Under the pieces are notes generated by a model. The model worked only from the letters and a program-made list of their open reading frames with translations, had not been told where the DNA came from and did no database searches. A program made the translations under genes and the position numbers. 64,000 bases of DNA from Aureimonas fodinaquatilis (GTDB lineage: Bacteria > Pseudomonadota > Alphaproteobacteria > Rhizobiales > Rhizobiaceae), in contig NZ_VTWH01000001.1 of assembly GCF_008369445.1 (NCBI RefSeq), positions 1,178,001 to 1,242,000 on the forward strand, read 5' to 3'. Position 1 is the stretch's first letter. Each line of letters opens with the position of its first letter. Below are positions 35,602 to 43,828 of this stretch, piece by piece.

Positions 35602-36603
35602 GTGAAGGCCATGCTGCCATTTACTGAATGTGTCGATCTGTTGAAGGCAGTGGGTGAGCCGACGCGGCTGCGTCTGGTTCTTCTGTTGTCGCAGGGCGAT
35701 TTGACGGTCAGTGATATGGTGACAATTCTGGGTCAGTCGCAACCGCGCATTTCCCGTCATTTGAAGTTGCTATCCGAAGCGCGGGTTATCAGCCGCTATC
35801 AGGAAGGGGCGTGGGCCTACTTCCGGCTGGATGATGGCGCAGCGGCCGGGCTTGTGCAATGCATTTTGCCAACGCTTGACCTGTTGGACCCGATGTTGAC
35901 CAGAGATGCCGAGCGGCTGGAACTGGTGCGGCGCGAGCGTGCAGAGCGCGCAGCGGACTATTTCGCCAGCAATGCGGCGCAGTGGGACAGAATTCGCTCC
36001 ATGCATGTTCCGGATGCTGAAACGGAGAAAGCGTTGCAGGCGGTTCTGGGTGATGAGCCCTATGGTGCACTGCTGGATGTTGGTACCGGTACCGGGCGCA
36101 TGCTGGAACTGCTGGCCCCGGCGTCAGCGCGCGCGCTGGGCATCGATGCTTCTCGCGAGATGCTGGCAATTGCCCGCGCCAAGCTGGACAGCAGCAATTA
36201 CTCACATGTTACCGTTCGTCAGGGAAGCGCATATCATCTGCCAGCGGATGGCGGAAAGTTCGACCTCATAACCCTGCACCAGGTTTTGCATTACCTGGAC
36301 GATCCCGCCAATGCGATAAGGGAAGCGGCGTCAGTGCTGAGCCCCGGCGGTCGGTTGGTGATTGTCGATTTTGCCCCGCATGATTGCGAGTTTCTGCGCA
36401 CCGACCATGCGCATTTGCGCCTTGGCTTCAGCGATGAAACCTTGAACGGGTATTTTGAAGGTGCCGGGCTGGCTTTGGAAGCCGGGCAAACATTGCCACC
36501 CGCTGGAAAAACCGGCGAAGAACTGACCGTGCTAATTGCGCTGGCGCGCAAACCGGCCAACGCATTGCCGGGCGAGCATCTGCGCTCAGCGCAACTTGCC
36601 TGA
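35602..36603 (+). CDS. ArsR-type regulator fused to a SAM-dependent methyltransferase
   Basis: 333 aa from GTG 35602 (ATG 35611 is an alternative). Residues 5-85 are an ArsR winged helix (LLKAVGEPTRLRLVLLLSQG and QPRISRHLKLLSEA). From about 140 there is a class I methyltransferase: the SAM loop LLDVGTGTGRMLELL, acidic residue in LGIDASREML, and a DLITLHQVLHYLDD post-I motif. Rhizobiales carry such fusions next to metF, and a part in methionine or SAM control is the usual guess. It is 13 bases from metF, so they are probably co-transcribed. Whether it methylates anything or senses SAM is unknown. Confidence 0.85.
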   Translation: MKAMLPFTECVDLLKAVGEPTRLRLVLLLSQGDLTVSDMVTILGQSQPRISRHLKLLSEARVISRYQEGAWAYFRLDDGAAAGLVQCILPTLDLLDPMLTRDAERLELVRRERAERAADYFASNAAQWDRIRSMHVPDAETEKALQAVLGDEPYGALLDVGTGTGRMLELLAPASARALGIDASREMLAIARAKLDSSNYSHVTVRQGSAYHLPADGGKFDLITLHQVLHYLDDPANAIREAASVLSPGGRLVIVDFAPHDCEFLRTDHAHLRLGFSDETLNGYFEGAGLALEAGQTLPPAGKTGEELTVLIALARKPANALPGEHLRSAQLA

Positions 36604-36616
36604 CAGGAAAGAGATT

Positions 36617-37543
36617 ATGTCCGACACAAGCATTCGCAAGCCGGCAATTCGAGTTTCGTTCGAGTTCTTCCCGCCAAAATCACCTGCGATGGAAGAATCG
36701 CTATGGAATGCAGTTCAGCGGCTTGCGCCTCTTTCCCCCGCGTTCGTTTCAGTGACCTATGGGGCAGGTGGCTCCACGCGAGAGCGCACACACCACACTG
36801 TCAGCCGGATTTTGCAGGAAACCGCACTGGCACCGGCGGCGCATCTGACCTGCGTCGACGCCTCACGCGAAGAAGTTGACGAGGTTGTTCGGCAGTACCG
36901 CCAGACAGGCGTTCGCCATTTCGTGGCTCTGCGTGGCGACAGCCAGAATGGTGCGGGTGCCGATTTTGTCGCTCGGGCCGATGGCTATCGCAACGGTGCG
37001 GAGTTGACGGCTGGACTGAAATCCATTGACCCGGACTTCGAGATTTCAGTTTCCGCCTATCCGGAAAAGCACCCTGAAAGCCCGGACTTTGCCACAGACA
37101 TCGATTTGCTGAAGCGCAAAGTGGACAATGGCGCTACGCGCGCGATCACGCAGTTCTTTTTCGACAATGAACTTTATGAGCGTTATGTCGAGCGCGTTCG
37201 CCGGGCCGGCATCTACATTCCCATAGTTCCCGGCATTGTGCCGATCCACGATTTCACCAAAATCAGCCGGTTCTGTTCCAGCATTGGCGCATCAATTCCA
37301 CAATGGCTGGCTCAGCGCTTCGAGGGGCTGGAAAATGATCCGCAAACCCGCTCTCATGTTGCTGCGGCGGTGTGTGCAGAGCAGGTGCTGGATCTCACCC
37401 GCCGCGGTGTTTCAGATTTCCATTTCTATACGATGAACCGGGCCGATCTTGTCTATTCCATCTGCCATATTCTGGGCTTGCGGCCTGATGCGGCAGCCGG
37501 AGTGGAGAAGGTGGAAATGGCGCACGAAAAAGCCGGGCTTTAA
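36617..37543 (+). CDS. metF: 5,10-methylenetetrahydrofolate reductase MetF
   Basis: 308 aa from ATG 36617, preceded by AGGAAAGAG. It has the N-terminal FEFFPPKSP with the catalytic Glu, VSVTYGAGGSTRERT, HLTCV, ALRGD, SVSAYPEKHPESPD, GATRAITQFFFDN and PGIVPIHDF motifs of MetF. It makes 5-methyl-THF for methionine synthesis, using the one-carbon folate pool that sarcosine oxidation also feeds. The end of the gene is part of a hairpin that acts as terminator for the opposite strand. Confidence 0.95.
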   Translation: MSDTSIRKPAIRVSFEFFPPKSPAMEESLWNAVQRLAPLSPAFVSVTYGAGGSTRERTHHTVSRILQETALAPAAHLTCVDASREEVDEVVRQYRQTGVRHFVALRGDSQNGAGADFVARADGYRNGAELTAGLKSIDPDFEISVSAYPEKHPESPDFATDIDLLKRKVDNGATRAITQFFFDNELYERYVERVRRAGIYIPIVPGIVPIHDFTKISRFCSSIGASIPQWLAQRFEGLENDPQTRSHVAAAVCAEQVLDLTRRGVSDFHFYTMNRADLVYSICHILGLRPDAAAGVEKVEMAHEKAGL

Positions 37544-37554
37544 AAGGCCCGGCT
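37531..37554 (-). terminator. Minus-strand terminator overlapping the metF stop codon
   Basis: Stem AGCCGGGC / GCCCGGCT (37531-37538, 37547-37554). On the minus strand it is followed by TTTTT, a good intrinsic terminator for the small gene at 37596-37682. On the plus strand the same stem follows metF but lacks a T-run. The metF stop lies in the loop. Confidence 0.7.
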
Positions 37555-37595
37555 CCTATCGGTCATTGAGAAGCACCTGGCATAGCTGCCGAATG

Positions 37596-37682
37596 TCAGG
37601 AAATGACACCCGTAACCAACGCACCGATAAAAACAAAGGCGGCGCCTATCATCAGCAGATTTAGCGAACGCGTAATTTCCAT
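37596..37682 (-). CDS. 28-residue single-pass membrane peptide
   Basis: ATG to TGA gives MEITRSLNLLMIGAAFVFIG followed by ALVTGVIS. A short polar N-terminus precedes one hydrophobic segment of about 20 residues, so it is likely a small inner-membrane peptide. It is preceded by AAGGGAG, with 9 bases between GGGAG and the ATG. A minus-strand terminator lies about 40 bases after the stop. These signals, rather than homology, are the evidence. I do not recognise a function. Confidence 0.55.
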   Translation of the reverse strand: MEITRSLNLLMIGAAFVFIGALVTGVIS

Positions 37683-38269
37683 CGGAAACAACTCCCTTCT
37701 CACGGTATGTTGCAGTTTGAATTAATATAAACGCTTCGTAAACCCAAAATCGTTGCGGCAAAGCCGAAGAAACAGAAAAATAATACGCAAGAACCTAATT
37801 TAAAACGATAAAAATGCTGAAATTTTCCAGAACCCGTTAATCCGTTAGATAAAATTCGCTGCAACGCGGTAATGTTTGTCCGTGAGCGAAAACGCCATAA
37901 TCTAAAGGAATTTACGCCTTTCGAGGTAGATTTGATGATTGGCGATGACTGTGCACTGCAACCATAAGGCAGGCGCCGCGAACCTCGCATCGAACGGTTT
38001 TTTGCCAATGCGATAAAGTTTGCCAAAAAGCCAAGCGGAGGTTTCAGTGAATAATATTGGGATCCAATTGGCTGCACGCAGACACAGAACGTTGCTGCAA
38101 ATGCGCGGGTCCGATCATGGAAACGGCCCTTTCCGAAAAGCAGAAGCAGTTTCTGAGAATGGATGTTGGAGCGCATGCGCGCATGTTGCCGCTGCTTTAC
38201 CCTGACTATGACAGGAAAGTGGCTCAATGCCGTATCTGATGAAACCGATCGGCGTGAGCCACTATTGTA
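37683..38269. other. Long intergenic stretch, no certain gene
   Basis: AT-rich at 37690-37870. It contains the upstream region of the 28-residue peptide gene. At 38037-38041 a GGAGG ribosome-site-like sequence precedes a GTG (38047) opening a 53-codon frame. An overlapping frame (38057-38239) encodes CCKCAG near its start and ALSEKQKQFLRM further on. Neither looks decisive. It may be a decayed small zinc-ribbon gene with a frameshift. Confidence 0.35.
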
Positions 38270-38671
38270 TCAGGCCCGGTCGGGCCTGACACCGAAATGC
38301 TCGTGAATGATGTTCACATTGCGCTTGTGCGATTTGAAATAGACGTCAAAAACGTCGCCCGCGACCGGCACGGCACCAACCACTGTGTCGACGCCAACAT
38401 TATAGGCCATTTTCAACAGCAGATTGCGTGGCACGCCCATGCGCCGTGCTTCGTTGATGATCAAAAGACCAACAAGCGCGCCACCTGCGTCACCCACCAA
38501 TGGCATAAGGCCCATCACCGAATCCGCTCCGAAGCGGATGCCGGTGCCCGGTATGCGAATGGCGGTATCCATAACCCGTGCCAGCAACGCCAGCCGCTTG
38601 AGGCGGCGCAGGCGTTCTGAATGTCCCATCGTCGCATGGTCACCGGGCAGAATATATTCGACCGTGATCAT
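38270..38671 (-). CDS. DUF4112 membrane protein
   Basis: 133 aa from ATG 38671, which follows GGAGG at 10 bases. A longer frame upstream lacks this. It contains RLALLARVMDTAIRIPGTGIRFG, split here as RLALLARVMDTAI and PGTGIRFGADSVMGLMPLVGD, then a hydrophobic ALVGLLIINEARRMG and AVPVAGDVFDVYFKSHKRNV. These are the hallmarks of DUF4112, a small family with two hydrophobic segments and two GD-containing loops. Its role is unknown. The gene follows the MltB-type gene by about 78 bases on the same strand. Confidence 0.8.
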   Translation of the reverse strand: MITVEYILPGDHATMGHSERLRRLKRLALLARVMDTAIRIPGTGIRFGADSVMGLMPLVGDAGGALVGLLIINEARRMGVPRNLLLKMAYNVGVDTVVGAVPVAGDVFDVYFKSHKRNVNIIHEHFGVRPDRA

Positions 38672-38748
38672 TCCCGCTTTTCCTCCGTGGGAACGCCGGA
38701 ACACACCGGCGTACTCAATATAGGAACGGATTGACGGCGTTAAAGGCT

Positions 38749-39945
38749 CTACTGCAACCTGCCGAGCAGGGCAGGGGTTGGCCAGCCATCACCGGGCAAG
38801 CCAAGCCGCAATTGCTCTTCACGTACGGCCGCTCTGGTGTTGGCACCCAGGATGCCATCCACCTTGCCGACATCGTAACCGCGCGAAACCAGCCGCTGCT
38901 GCAACAGTTTCATCTGGTCGCCATCCAGCCCCGGTTGCGGATTGCCGGGGCGCACTGCTGGCGCTCCATCAAGCCGGGTTCCGAAATAACCCGCTGTCAG
39001 CGCATAGGTGAGCGAGTTGTTCCAGGTGATGTAAATGTCAAAATTCGGGAACGCCAGAAATGCCGGACCGCCGCGGCCCTGCGGCAGAACGATGGAAGCA
39101 GGCAGCGAGTCGCGCTCCAGCGGTGAACCATCAGCTTTTGTTACACCCAGGGCAGCAAAATTGGCCCGCGGTTCCTTGGCAACAAGCGCGGCACGTTCAA
39201 ACGGAAAATCGTCTGGAACACGGATTTCTTCAAGCCACGGTTCGCCAGCGCGCCAGCCCAGCGACTGGATGAACTTGCCCGTGGTTACCAGAACATCGGG
39301 CACATCCGTCAACAGGTTGATCTGGCCGTTGCCATCAGCGTCTGTTCCGAATTTGATGTAATCTTCCGGCAGCATCTGGGTCTGCCCCAGCTCACCTGCC
39401 CATGCCCCACGCATTTGCTGAGGCGTCAGGTAGCCACGATCAACCAGTTCGATAGCACCCATCAGATGGGGGCGAAAAAGTTCTGGCCTGCGGCAGTCAT
39501 GCGCCAGCGTGGCAAGTGCGTTCAGTGTGTCAAAATCCCCCAGCACCTTGCCGTAGTCGGTTTCCAGCCCCCAGAAGCTGGCAATCACTGCTCCCGGCAC
39601 ACCCGTTTCCGCTTCTACCTTGTTGAACACGGAAGCATATTTTTTCAGATTGGCTCTGCCATGTTCCAATCGGTTGTTGTTGACCATGCGGCCCTGGAAC
39701 TGCATCCACGCCTGTTGAAACACGCCCTGGGCGCGATCCCGCTGAAGAACCTTCTGGTCCTGGCGAACATTGGCCAGGGCTCTGTCCACACCAGCCGGAG
39801 ACATGCCGCGCGAGATGGCTTCTGCCCGGACGCCCTGAACAAATTCACCAAAATTTCCACCGCAGGCAGCGGTCTGCGCAAGTGCGGCAGTGCTGGTTGC
39901 GAGTAAAAGGGCCAATGGCAGGCCGAAACGGCGGGCAGCAGACAT
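38749..39945 (-). CDS. MltB-family lytic murein transglycosylase with C-terminal peptidoglycan-binding domain
   Basis: 398 aa. The signal peptide is LPLALLLATSTAALA, and no lipobox Cys follows at the cleavage site, so it is likely a soluble periplasmic enzyme. The SLT_2 domain (~28-320) has the catalytic Glu in ASFWGLETDYG and the GELGQTQMLP and WRAGEPWLEE segments. The last 60 residues are a PG_binding_1 domain (LLQQRLVSRGYDVGKVDGILG). It cleaves the MurNAc-GlcNAc bond, leaving 1,6-anhydro ends. It sits among other murein hydrolase genes. Confidence 0.9.
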   Translation of the reverse strand: MSAARRFGLPLALLLATSTAALAQTAACGGNFGEFVQGVRAEAISRGMSPAGVDRALANVRQDQKVLQRDRAQGVFQQAWMQFQGRMVNNNRLEHGRANLKKYASVFNKVEAETGVPGAVIASFWGLETDYGKVLGDFDTLNALATLAHDCRRPELFRPHLMGAIELVDRGYLTPQQMRGAWAGELGQTQMLPEDYIKFGTDADGNGQINLLTDVPDVLVTTGKFIQSLGWRAGEPWLEEIRVPDDFPFERAALVAKEPRANFAALGVTKADGSPLERDSLPASIVLPQGRGGPAFLAFPNFDIYITWNNSLTYALTAGYFGTRLDGAPAVRPGNPQPGLDGDQMKLLQQRLVSRGYDVGKVDGILGANTRAAVREEQLRLGLPGDGWPTPALLGRLQ

Positions 39946-40096
39946 GATGAATCCTTGGATGAGCCAATATTAAAGTGGGCAAAGCGCGAGAAAATGGCGG
40001 TTTGAAGATTTCGGCACGTGTGCCGGGCACATATATTGCATAGCTCGACCATCACATGCGATTTAACCGCGGCGGTAGAGGTGGCCGGCTCGTGGT

Positions 40097-40148
40097 GTCG
40101 CCTCATTGTCATGCCGATGAAAACGACCCTCGTGCAACGGGAAATTTT
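40097..40148 (+). repeat. Degenerate dispersed repeat copy 6, hairpin B only
   Basis: GTCGCCTCATTGTC, then GATGAAAACGACCC and GCAACGGGAAATTTTC follow the order of hairpin B of copy 1 with several changes. It abuts the stop of the GH25 gene. No hairpin A is recognisable. Confidence 0.4.
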
Positions 40149-40919
40149 CTAGCGTTTGGAAACCGTGGCCAGCCATTTGTGCCAGTCTTCGCGGGTGCCG
40201 GCATAGGCATTGCGGTCCACCTCTCCACGAATACCCGCAACGGTGCCCGTGGCGGTATACTGCCACAGGTGAAACTGCCGATCCTCGTAAATTTCGTCAG
40301 GATGGGCGGCAACTGCCCGAAGCCAGAATTTATGTCCCGGAAATGCGCCAACCAGCCTTTCCCTGTGCATATCGACAGTCGAGTAAATCATGGGGCGCAC
40401 GCGATAGTGCTTTTCCAGCGCATCCATGAACGCGCCCATTTCTCGAATCACCTCTGCTCGCTCAGGACGGCGTGTGCAAGTGGGAGAATGCGGTGTCCAT
40501 TCAACGTCCAGAACCGGCGGAAGCGACAGGGCATCCTGCGGCACATTCTTGATGAACCATCGGGCCTGCTCTATCCCCGGGCGGCACCAGTAGAAAAAAT
40601 GATAGGCGCCGTGGGGAATGCCCGCTGCCCGCGCTCCACGCCAGTTTTCATGAAAACGAGAATCCAGAAGGTCTCCACCCTCCGTCGCTTTGATGTAAAC
40701 AAACTCGACGCCGTCCCGACGAGCAGTGTGCCAGTCAATTTCCCCCTGATATTTGGAGATGTCGATGCCGTGGATAGGGTAATGCGCTGAAGTCTGGCCG
40801 GAAATGCGTGTGAGTCCGAGGTCTTCAACACTCAGTGATGCCGTTTGACAGCCAGCGATTGCGAGGACGAGTGGAACCGTTGCCAGCGATAGCAGCCTTT
40901 TAAAAAGATTCTTCCGCAT
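40149..40919 (-). CDS. GH25 lysozyme-like lipoprotein
   Basis: 256 aa. The N-terminal signal ends in a lipobox LAIAGC (Cys24), so it is a predicted lipoprotein. The GH25 domain (~47-250) begins HGIDISKYQG, with YIKATEG, HGAYHFFYW, and the catalytic DVEW acids. GH25 enzymes hydrolyse the beta-1,4 link between MurNAc and GlcNAc. In an alphaproteobacterium it is probably a remodelling enzyme or a defence/competition lysozyme. It is divergent from the proline-rich lipoprotein gene. Confidence 0.9.
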   Translation of the reverse strand: MRKNLFKRLLSLATVPLVLAIAGCQTASLSVEDLGLTRISGQTSAHYPIHGIDISKYQGEIDWHTARRDGVEFVYIKATEGGDLLDSRFHENWRGARAAGIPHGAYHFFYWCRPGIEQARWFIKNVPQDALSLPPVLDVEWTPHSPTCTRRPERAEVIREMGAFMDALEKHYRVRPMIYSTVDMHRERLVGAFPGHKFWLRAVAAHPDEIYEDRQFHLWQYTATGTVAGIRGEVDRNAYAGTREDWHKWLATVSKR

Positions 40920-41177
40920 GATTTCGCGTCACCCCCGTCGGACAATTCTGACTTGCGTTTCAGTTGCGACGCTGCGCTAACTATCTGTATTAATTTAAAT
41001 TATTTGCGCTTTTAGCCCGCGCTTTGAACCAAGCTTGCCCTATTTGCCTTACCTCAGCCTGTCAGTTGCCTATCACCGTGGGAAATAAAAATTAACGCAG
41101 AGTGATGCGACATTTTGAACTTTATTGCCCTTACCGGGTTTGAAAGGCGGTGGGACGATACAAAAGGATGGAATTCC
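40920..41177. other. Divergent promoter region between two lipoprotein genes
   Basis: An AT-rich block at 40978-41000 (TTAATTTAAATTA core) is probably promoter DNA for the GH25 gene or the mini-lipoprotein gene. I see no gene or repeat. The ribosome site AAAAGGATGG (41161-41170) belongs to the plus-strand gene. Confidence 0.4.
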
Positions 41178-41375
41178 ATGCGTAGGTCTTTGATAGCTTT
41201 AGGCGCTGCAGCGCTGCTGGGTCTGGCGGCCTGCTCAGACAATTCGAGCACCCCGGCTGATCCTGCGCCACCGCCACCGCCGCCATCGGGCGCTGCGACA
41301 CCGCCCGCGGATGCACCGCCACCGCCGCCGCCACCAGCACCTGCTCCGGGTGGCACAACTGGTGGTACTCAATAG
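41178..41375 (+). CDS. Proline-rich mini-lipoprotein
   Basis: 65 aa from ATG 41178 (AAAAGGATGG upstream). The signal ends in the lipobox LGLAAC (Cys20). The mature ~45 residues are almost all Pro, Ala, Gly, Ser and Thr, with two proline runs of six and seven, and no acidic or aromatic core. It cannot form a normal fold. It could span the periplasm or tether to a partner. I know no named family. The gene is followed by a 9-bp hairpin at 41387-41418. Confidence 0.7.
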   Translation: MRRSLIALGAAALLGLAACSDNSSTPADPAPPPPPPSGAATPPADAPPPPPPPAPAPGGTTGGTQ

Positions 41376-41386
41376 TGTCAAATTTG

Positions 41387-41418
41387 GCGGCCCTACGGCG
41401 CATCTGCCATAGGGCCGC
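41387..41418 (+). terminator. Hairpin after the mini-lipoprotein gene
   Basis: 9-bp stem GCGGCCCTA / TAGGGCCGC with a 14-base loop that can pair further (GGC/GCC). It starts 11 bases after the stop. The T-run is missing, so it is only a possible terminator. Confidence 0.45.
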
Positions 41419-41565
41419 AACAAGACAATTTCGCGAAACCGCTTCAAAGTCGCGGCGTCTGAGGGTATGACTGTGGCAATATTGCTGGTCGAGGGTGGGT
41501 AAGCCCCGGCTGGTTCTTTTTTTAAACAGTATCGGCTGCTCTCTGCATCCGGTCGGGAAAGCCGG

Positions 41566-42285
41566 ATGTCGATCCTCGCTACTCTTGGCGCATTGATGCG
41601 CGACCTTGCAAAGCAAGGTCTATCCGCTCTTGAAGCAATTTTCGAGCGGCTGCGCACTCTGTATGCCGGCGATACTGAAACCCGAAGGCGGGTTGCGTTT
41701 TCCGTTGCCATGATCGCGCTGGCTGCAAAAATGGCGAAGGCGGATGGTGTCGTAACCCAGAATGAAATCACGGCATTCCGCCGCATTTTTGTCATCCCGC
41801 CTGAAGAAGTGGCAAACGTGTTTCGCCTCTATGATCTGGCGCAGCAGGACACCGCTGGCTACGAATTATATGCTGCCAGATTGCGCAGACTTTGCAGCAC
41901 ATCCTGCGATGGCGACTGCGCCATGTTGACGGACGTGCTGGACGGGCTCTTCTTCATTGCCGCGGCTGACGGCATGGTGCACGAGCGCGAACTGGACTTT
42001 CTGTCCGATATTTCCCGCATATTCGGGCTAAGCGATCGCGAGTTCGAACGGATCAAGGCCCGGCACGTCCTTTCCGGACCACAGGGTGACTATGCGATTC
42101 TGGGTGTTTCGCCTACCGACACAATGTCGGTCATTCGCAGCCGCTACCTTGATTTGGTCAGGGAGAATCACCCTGATCGGCTGCAGGCGCGGGGACTGCC
42201 GGAAGAGTTCATGGCCATTGCAACTGAGCGTATGAAGGCCATCAACGCCGCCTGGGACAATATTTCCAAAGTGTCTGTCGCGTGA
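41566..42285 (+). CDS. TerB- and J-domain protein (DjlA-like)
   Basis: 239 aa. Residues ~45-165 are a TerB-like helical domain (MIALAAKMAKADGVVTQNEI and FIAAADGMVHERELDFL each with the acidic motif). Residues ~175-235 are a DnaJ domain with DYAILGVSPTDT and the HPD motif in RENHPDRL. The protein would stimulate DnaK. It lacks the N-terminal membrane segment of E. coli DjlA. The gene overlaps the amidase start (GTGA), an arrangement found in related alphaproteobacteria. Confidence 0.87.
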   Translation: MSILATLGALMRDLAKQGLSALEAIFERLRTLYAGDTETRRRVAFSVAMIALAAKMAKADGVVTQNEITAFRRIFVIPPEEVANVFRLYDLAQQDTAGYELYAARLRRLCSTSCDGDCAMLTDVLDGLFFIAAADGMVHERELDFLSDISRIFGLSDREFERIKARHVLSGPQGDYAILGVSPTDTMSVIRSRYLDLVRENHPDRLQARGLPEEFMAIATERMKAINAAWDNISKVSVA

Positions 42286-43043
42286 TTTTTCAACCAGACA
42301 GCGTCATCGTAAATCGTGTGGTGGCATCTCAGAACTTCGGCGAAAGGCGCGGTTGCGCCGGGCCCGATATGCTTGTTCTGCATTATACCGGTATGAAAGA
42401 TTGTGCGTCCGCCTTGCATCGGCTGACGAAAGAGGAGGGCGGCGTTTCCTCGCATTACCTGATCGAAGAGGACGGCACGGTTTTGCAGCTTGTGCCGGAA
42501 AAATCGCGGGCTTGGCATGCCGGACAGAGCTTCTGGCGGGGCATAACCGACATAAACTCCCGCTCTATCGGCGTTGAAATTGTGAATGGGGGCCATGATT
42601 ACGGGCTGCCACCATTCCCGCCAGCGCAAATAGAGGCAACGATCCGACTGTGTCGTGATTGTGTCGACCGTTGGGCGATTGCGCCGGAAAACGTGGTGGC
42701 GCATTCCGATATAGCGCCGTCACGCAAACAGGATCCCGGCGAATTGTTTCCTTGGGATCAACTTTCGGCGGCAGGTGTGGGCCTGCATGTTCCAGCGCCT
42801 AAAATTGCCAGTGGGAGATTTTTGTCTGCAGGCGATCGCGGGCAGCCAGTGGAGGCCTTTCAATCCATGTTGGCGGCGTTTGGTTATGATTTGGAATGCA
42901 ACGGTGTGTTCGATGAAACAACGCGTCTGGCCACAATTGCATTTCAGCGCCATCACCGGCCAGCACAAGTGGACGGGGTCGCGGACGCAAGCACAATTCG
43001 CGTTCTCCACACGCTGTTGACCATGCGGCCCAGCCTTTTGTGA
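42282..43043 (+). CDS. N-acetylmuramoyl-L-alanine amidase, AmpD type, with PG-binding domain
   Basis: 253 aa from GTG 42282, overlapping the previous stop. The Amidase_2 domain (~20-160) has VLHYTGM (first zinc His), SSHYLI, the SIGVEIVNGG loop and AHSDIAPSRKQDPG (second His and the Asp). A C-terminal PG_binding_1 repeat follows (FQSMLAAFGYDL, AFQRHHRPAQVDG). No signal peptide is seen, suggesting cytoplasmic muropeptide recycling like AmpD. The PG-binding domain is more like AmiD, so the compartment is not settled. Confidence 0.88.
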   Translation: MIFQPDSVIVNRVVASQNFGERRGCAGPDMLVLHYTGMKDCASALHRLTKEEGGVSSHYLIEEDGTVLQLVPEKSRAWHAGQSFWRGITDINSRSIGVEIVNGGHDYGLPPFPPAQIEATIRLCRDCVDRWAIAPENVVAHSDIAPSRKQDPGELFPWDQLSAAGVGLHVPAPKIASGRFLSAGDRGQPVEAFQSMLAAFGYDLECNGVFDETTRLATIAFQRHHRPAQVDGVADASTIRVLHTLLTMRPSLL

Positions 43044-43233
43044 ACAGGGCGTGTTAGCCATCAGCATTGCCGGAATTGTTTCAACCGTTAACATTGCGTG
43101 ATTGAAAAGACATATTGCTGCACCCTTTCCTTTTGCAAAAGACGGCCTAGAAGCCTTGGCGTGTATTGCAGGGTGTCGATAGATCAAGCCGGTGGGCGCG
43201 TTTAGGCTGCTGGTTTTCAATCTCAGGAATATA

Positions 43234-43740
43234 ATGAACAGACTGCCCGCTATTCTCGGGTCGGTAATGCTTTTGCTTGCCCCGATACAATTTGTACAAG
43301 CCGATACGGCCTCGACAACTTCAACCGCGCCCTTGGCCGAGCCAGAAAGCCAGAAAATATTTGCTGATGAGCCTTTTGCAGATTTGATAGCTGCGGAGGC
43401 CGAGCGTGCAGGCGTGTCGGTGGAGCTGGCCCACGCGGTGGTTTTTGTCGAAAGCAACTATCGGCCCGAGGTGACAGGCTCAGCGGGCGAAATCGGGCTT
43501 ATGCAGATCAAGCTGGCAACCGCCCGGGACATGGGATTTCGTGGGAGCCGCAAGGCCCTGTACGATCCAGCGACCAACTTGAAGTATGGCTTGAAATATC
43601 TGGCTGGTGCGCAGGAGCGTGGCGGCGGCACATTGTGCGGCACCATTCTGAAATACAATGCCGGGCACTTCGCCAAACGCTCTAACCCGACCTCACGCAA
43701 ATACTGCAAGAAGGTGAATTTGCAGTTGGCCAAATACTAG
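43234..43740 (+). CDS. Small SLT-family lytic transglycosylase
   Basis: 168 aa from ATG 43234 with AGGA 6 bases upstream. A longer frame from GTG 43192 adds an unlikely prefix. The signal peptide is LPAILGSVMLLLAPIQFVQA. The SLT domain (~55-165) has the catalytic Glu in VVFVESNYRPE, the GEIGLMQIKLATA loop, NLKYGLKYLA and YNAGHFAKR. It is a periplasmic murein transglycosylase without extra domains. It lies close to rnpB and the dcw cluster. Confidence 0.9.
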   Translation: MNRLPAILGSVMLLLAPIQFVQADTASTTSTAPLAEPESQKIFADEPFADLIAAEAERAGVSVELAHAVVFVESNYRPEVTGSAGEIGLMQIKLATARDMGFRGSRKALYDPATNLKYGLKYLAGAQERGGGTLCGTILKYNAGHFAKRSNPTSRKYCKKVNLQLAKY

Positions 43741-43828
43741 GTGGCAGACATATTGCCGCTCTGATGGCGGCGTGCGGCGTTTAGCCCGATTTGTTGCCTT
43801 GCGACTTGGCGGAAGGCATAGTGCCAGC

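Noticed and set aside
37700-38227. 175-codon minus-strand frame in the 37.7-38.2 kb gap
   Set aside because: The translation is rich in Ser, Arg, Phe and Cys with no domain-like pattern, and no ribosome site is seen. It overlaps likely promoter DNA of the 28-residue peptide gene.
41250-41360. GC-rich simple repeat or assembly artefact
   Set aside because: The CCG/CCA codons encode a proline-rich chain after a good lipobox, with a proper ribosome site and stop codon, so a real gene is more likely.
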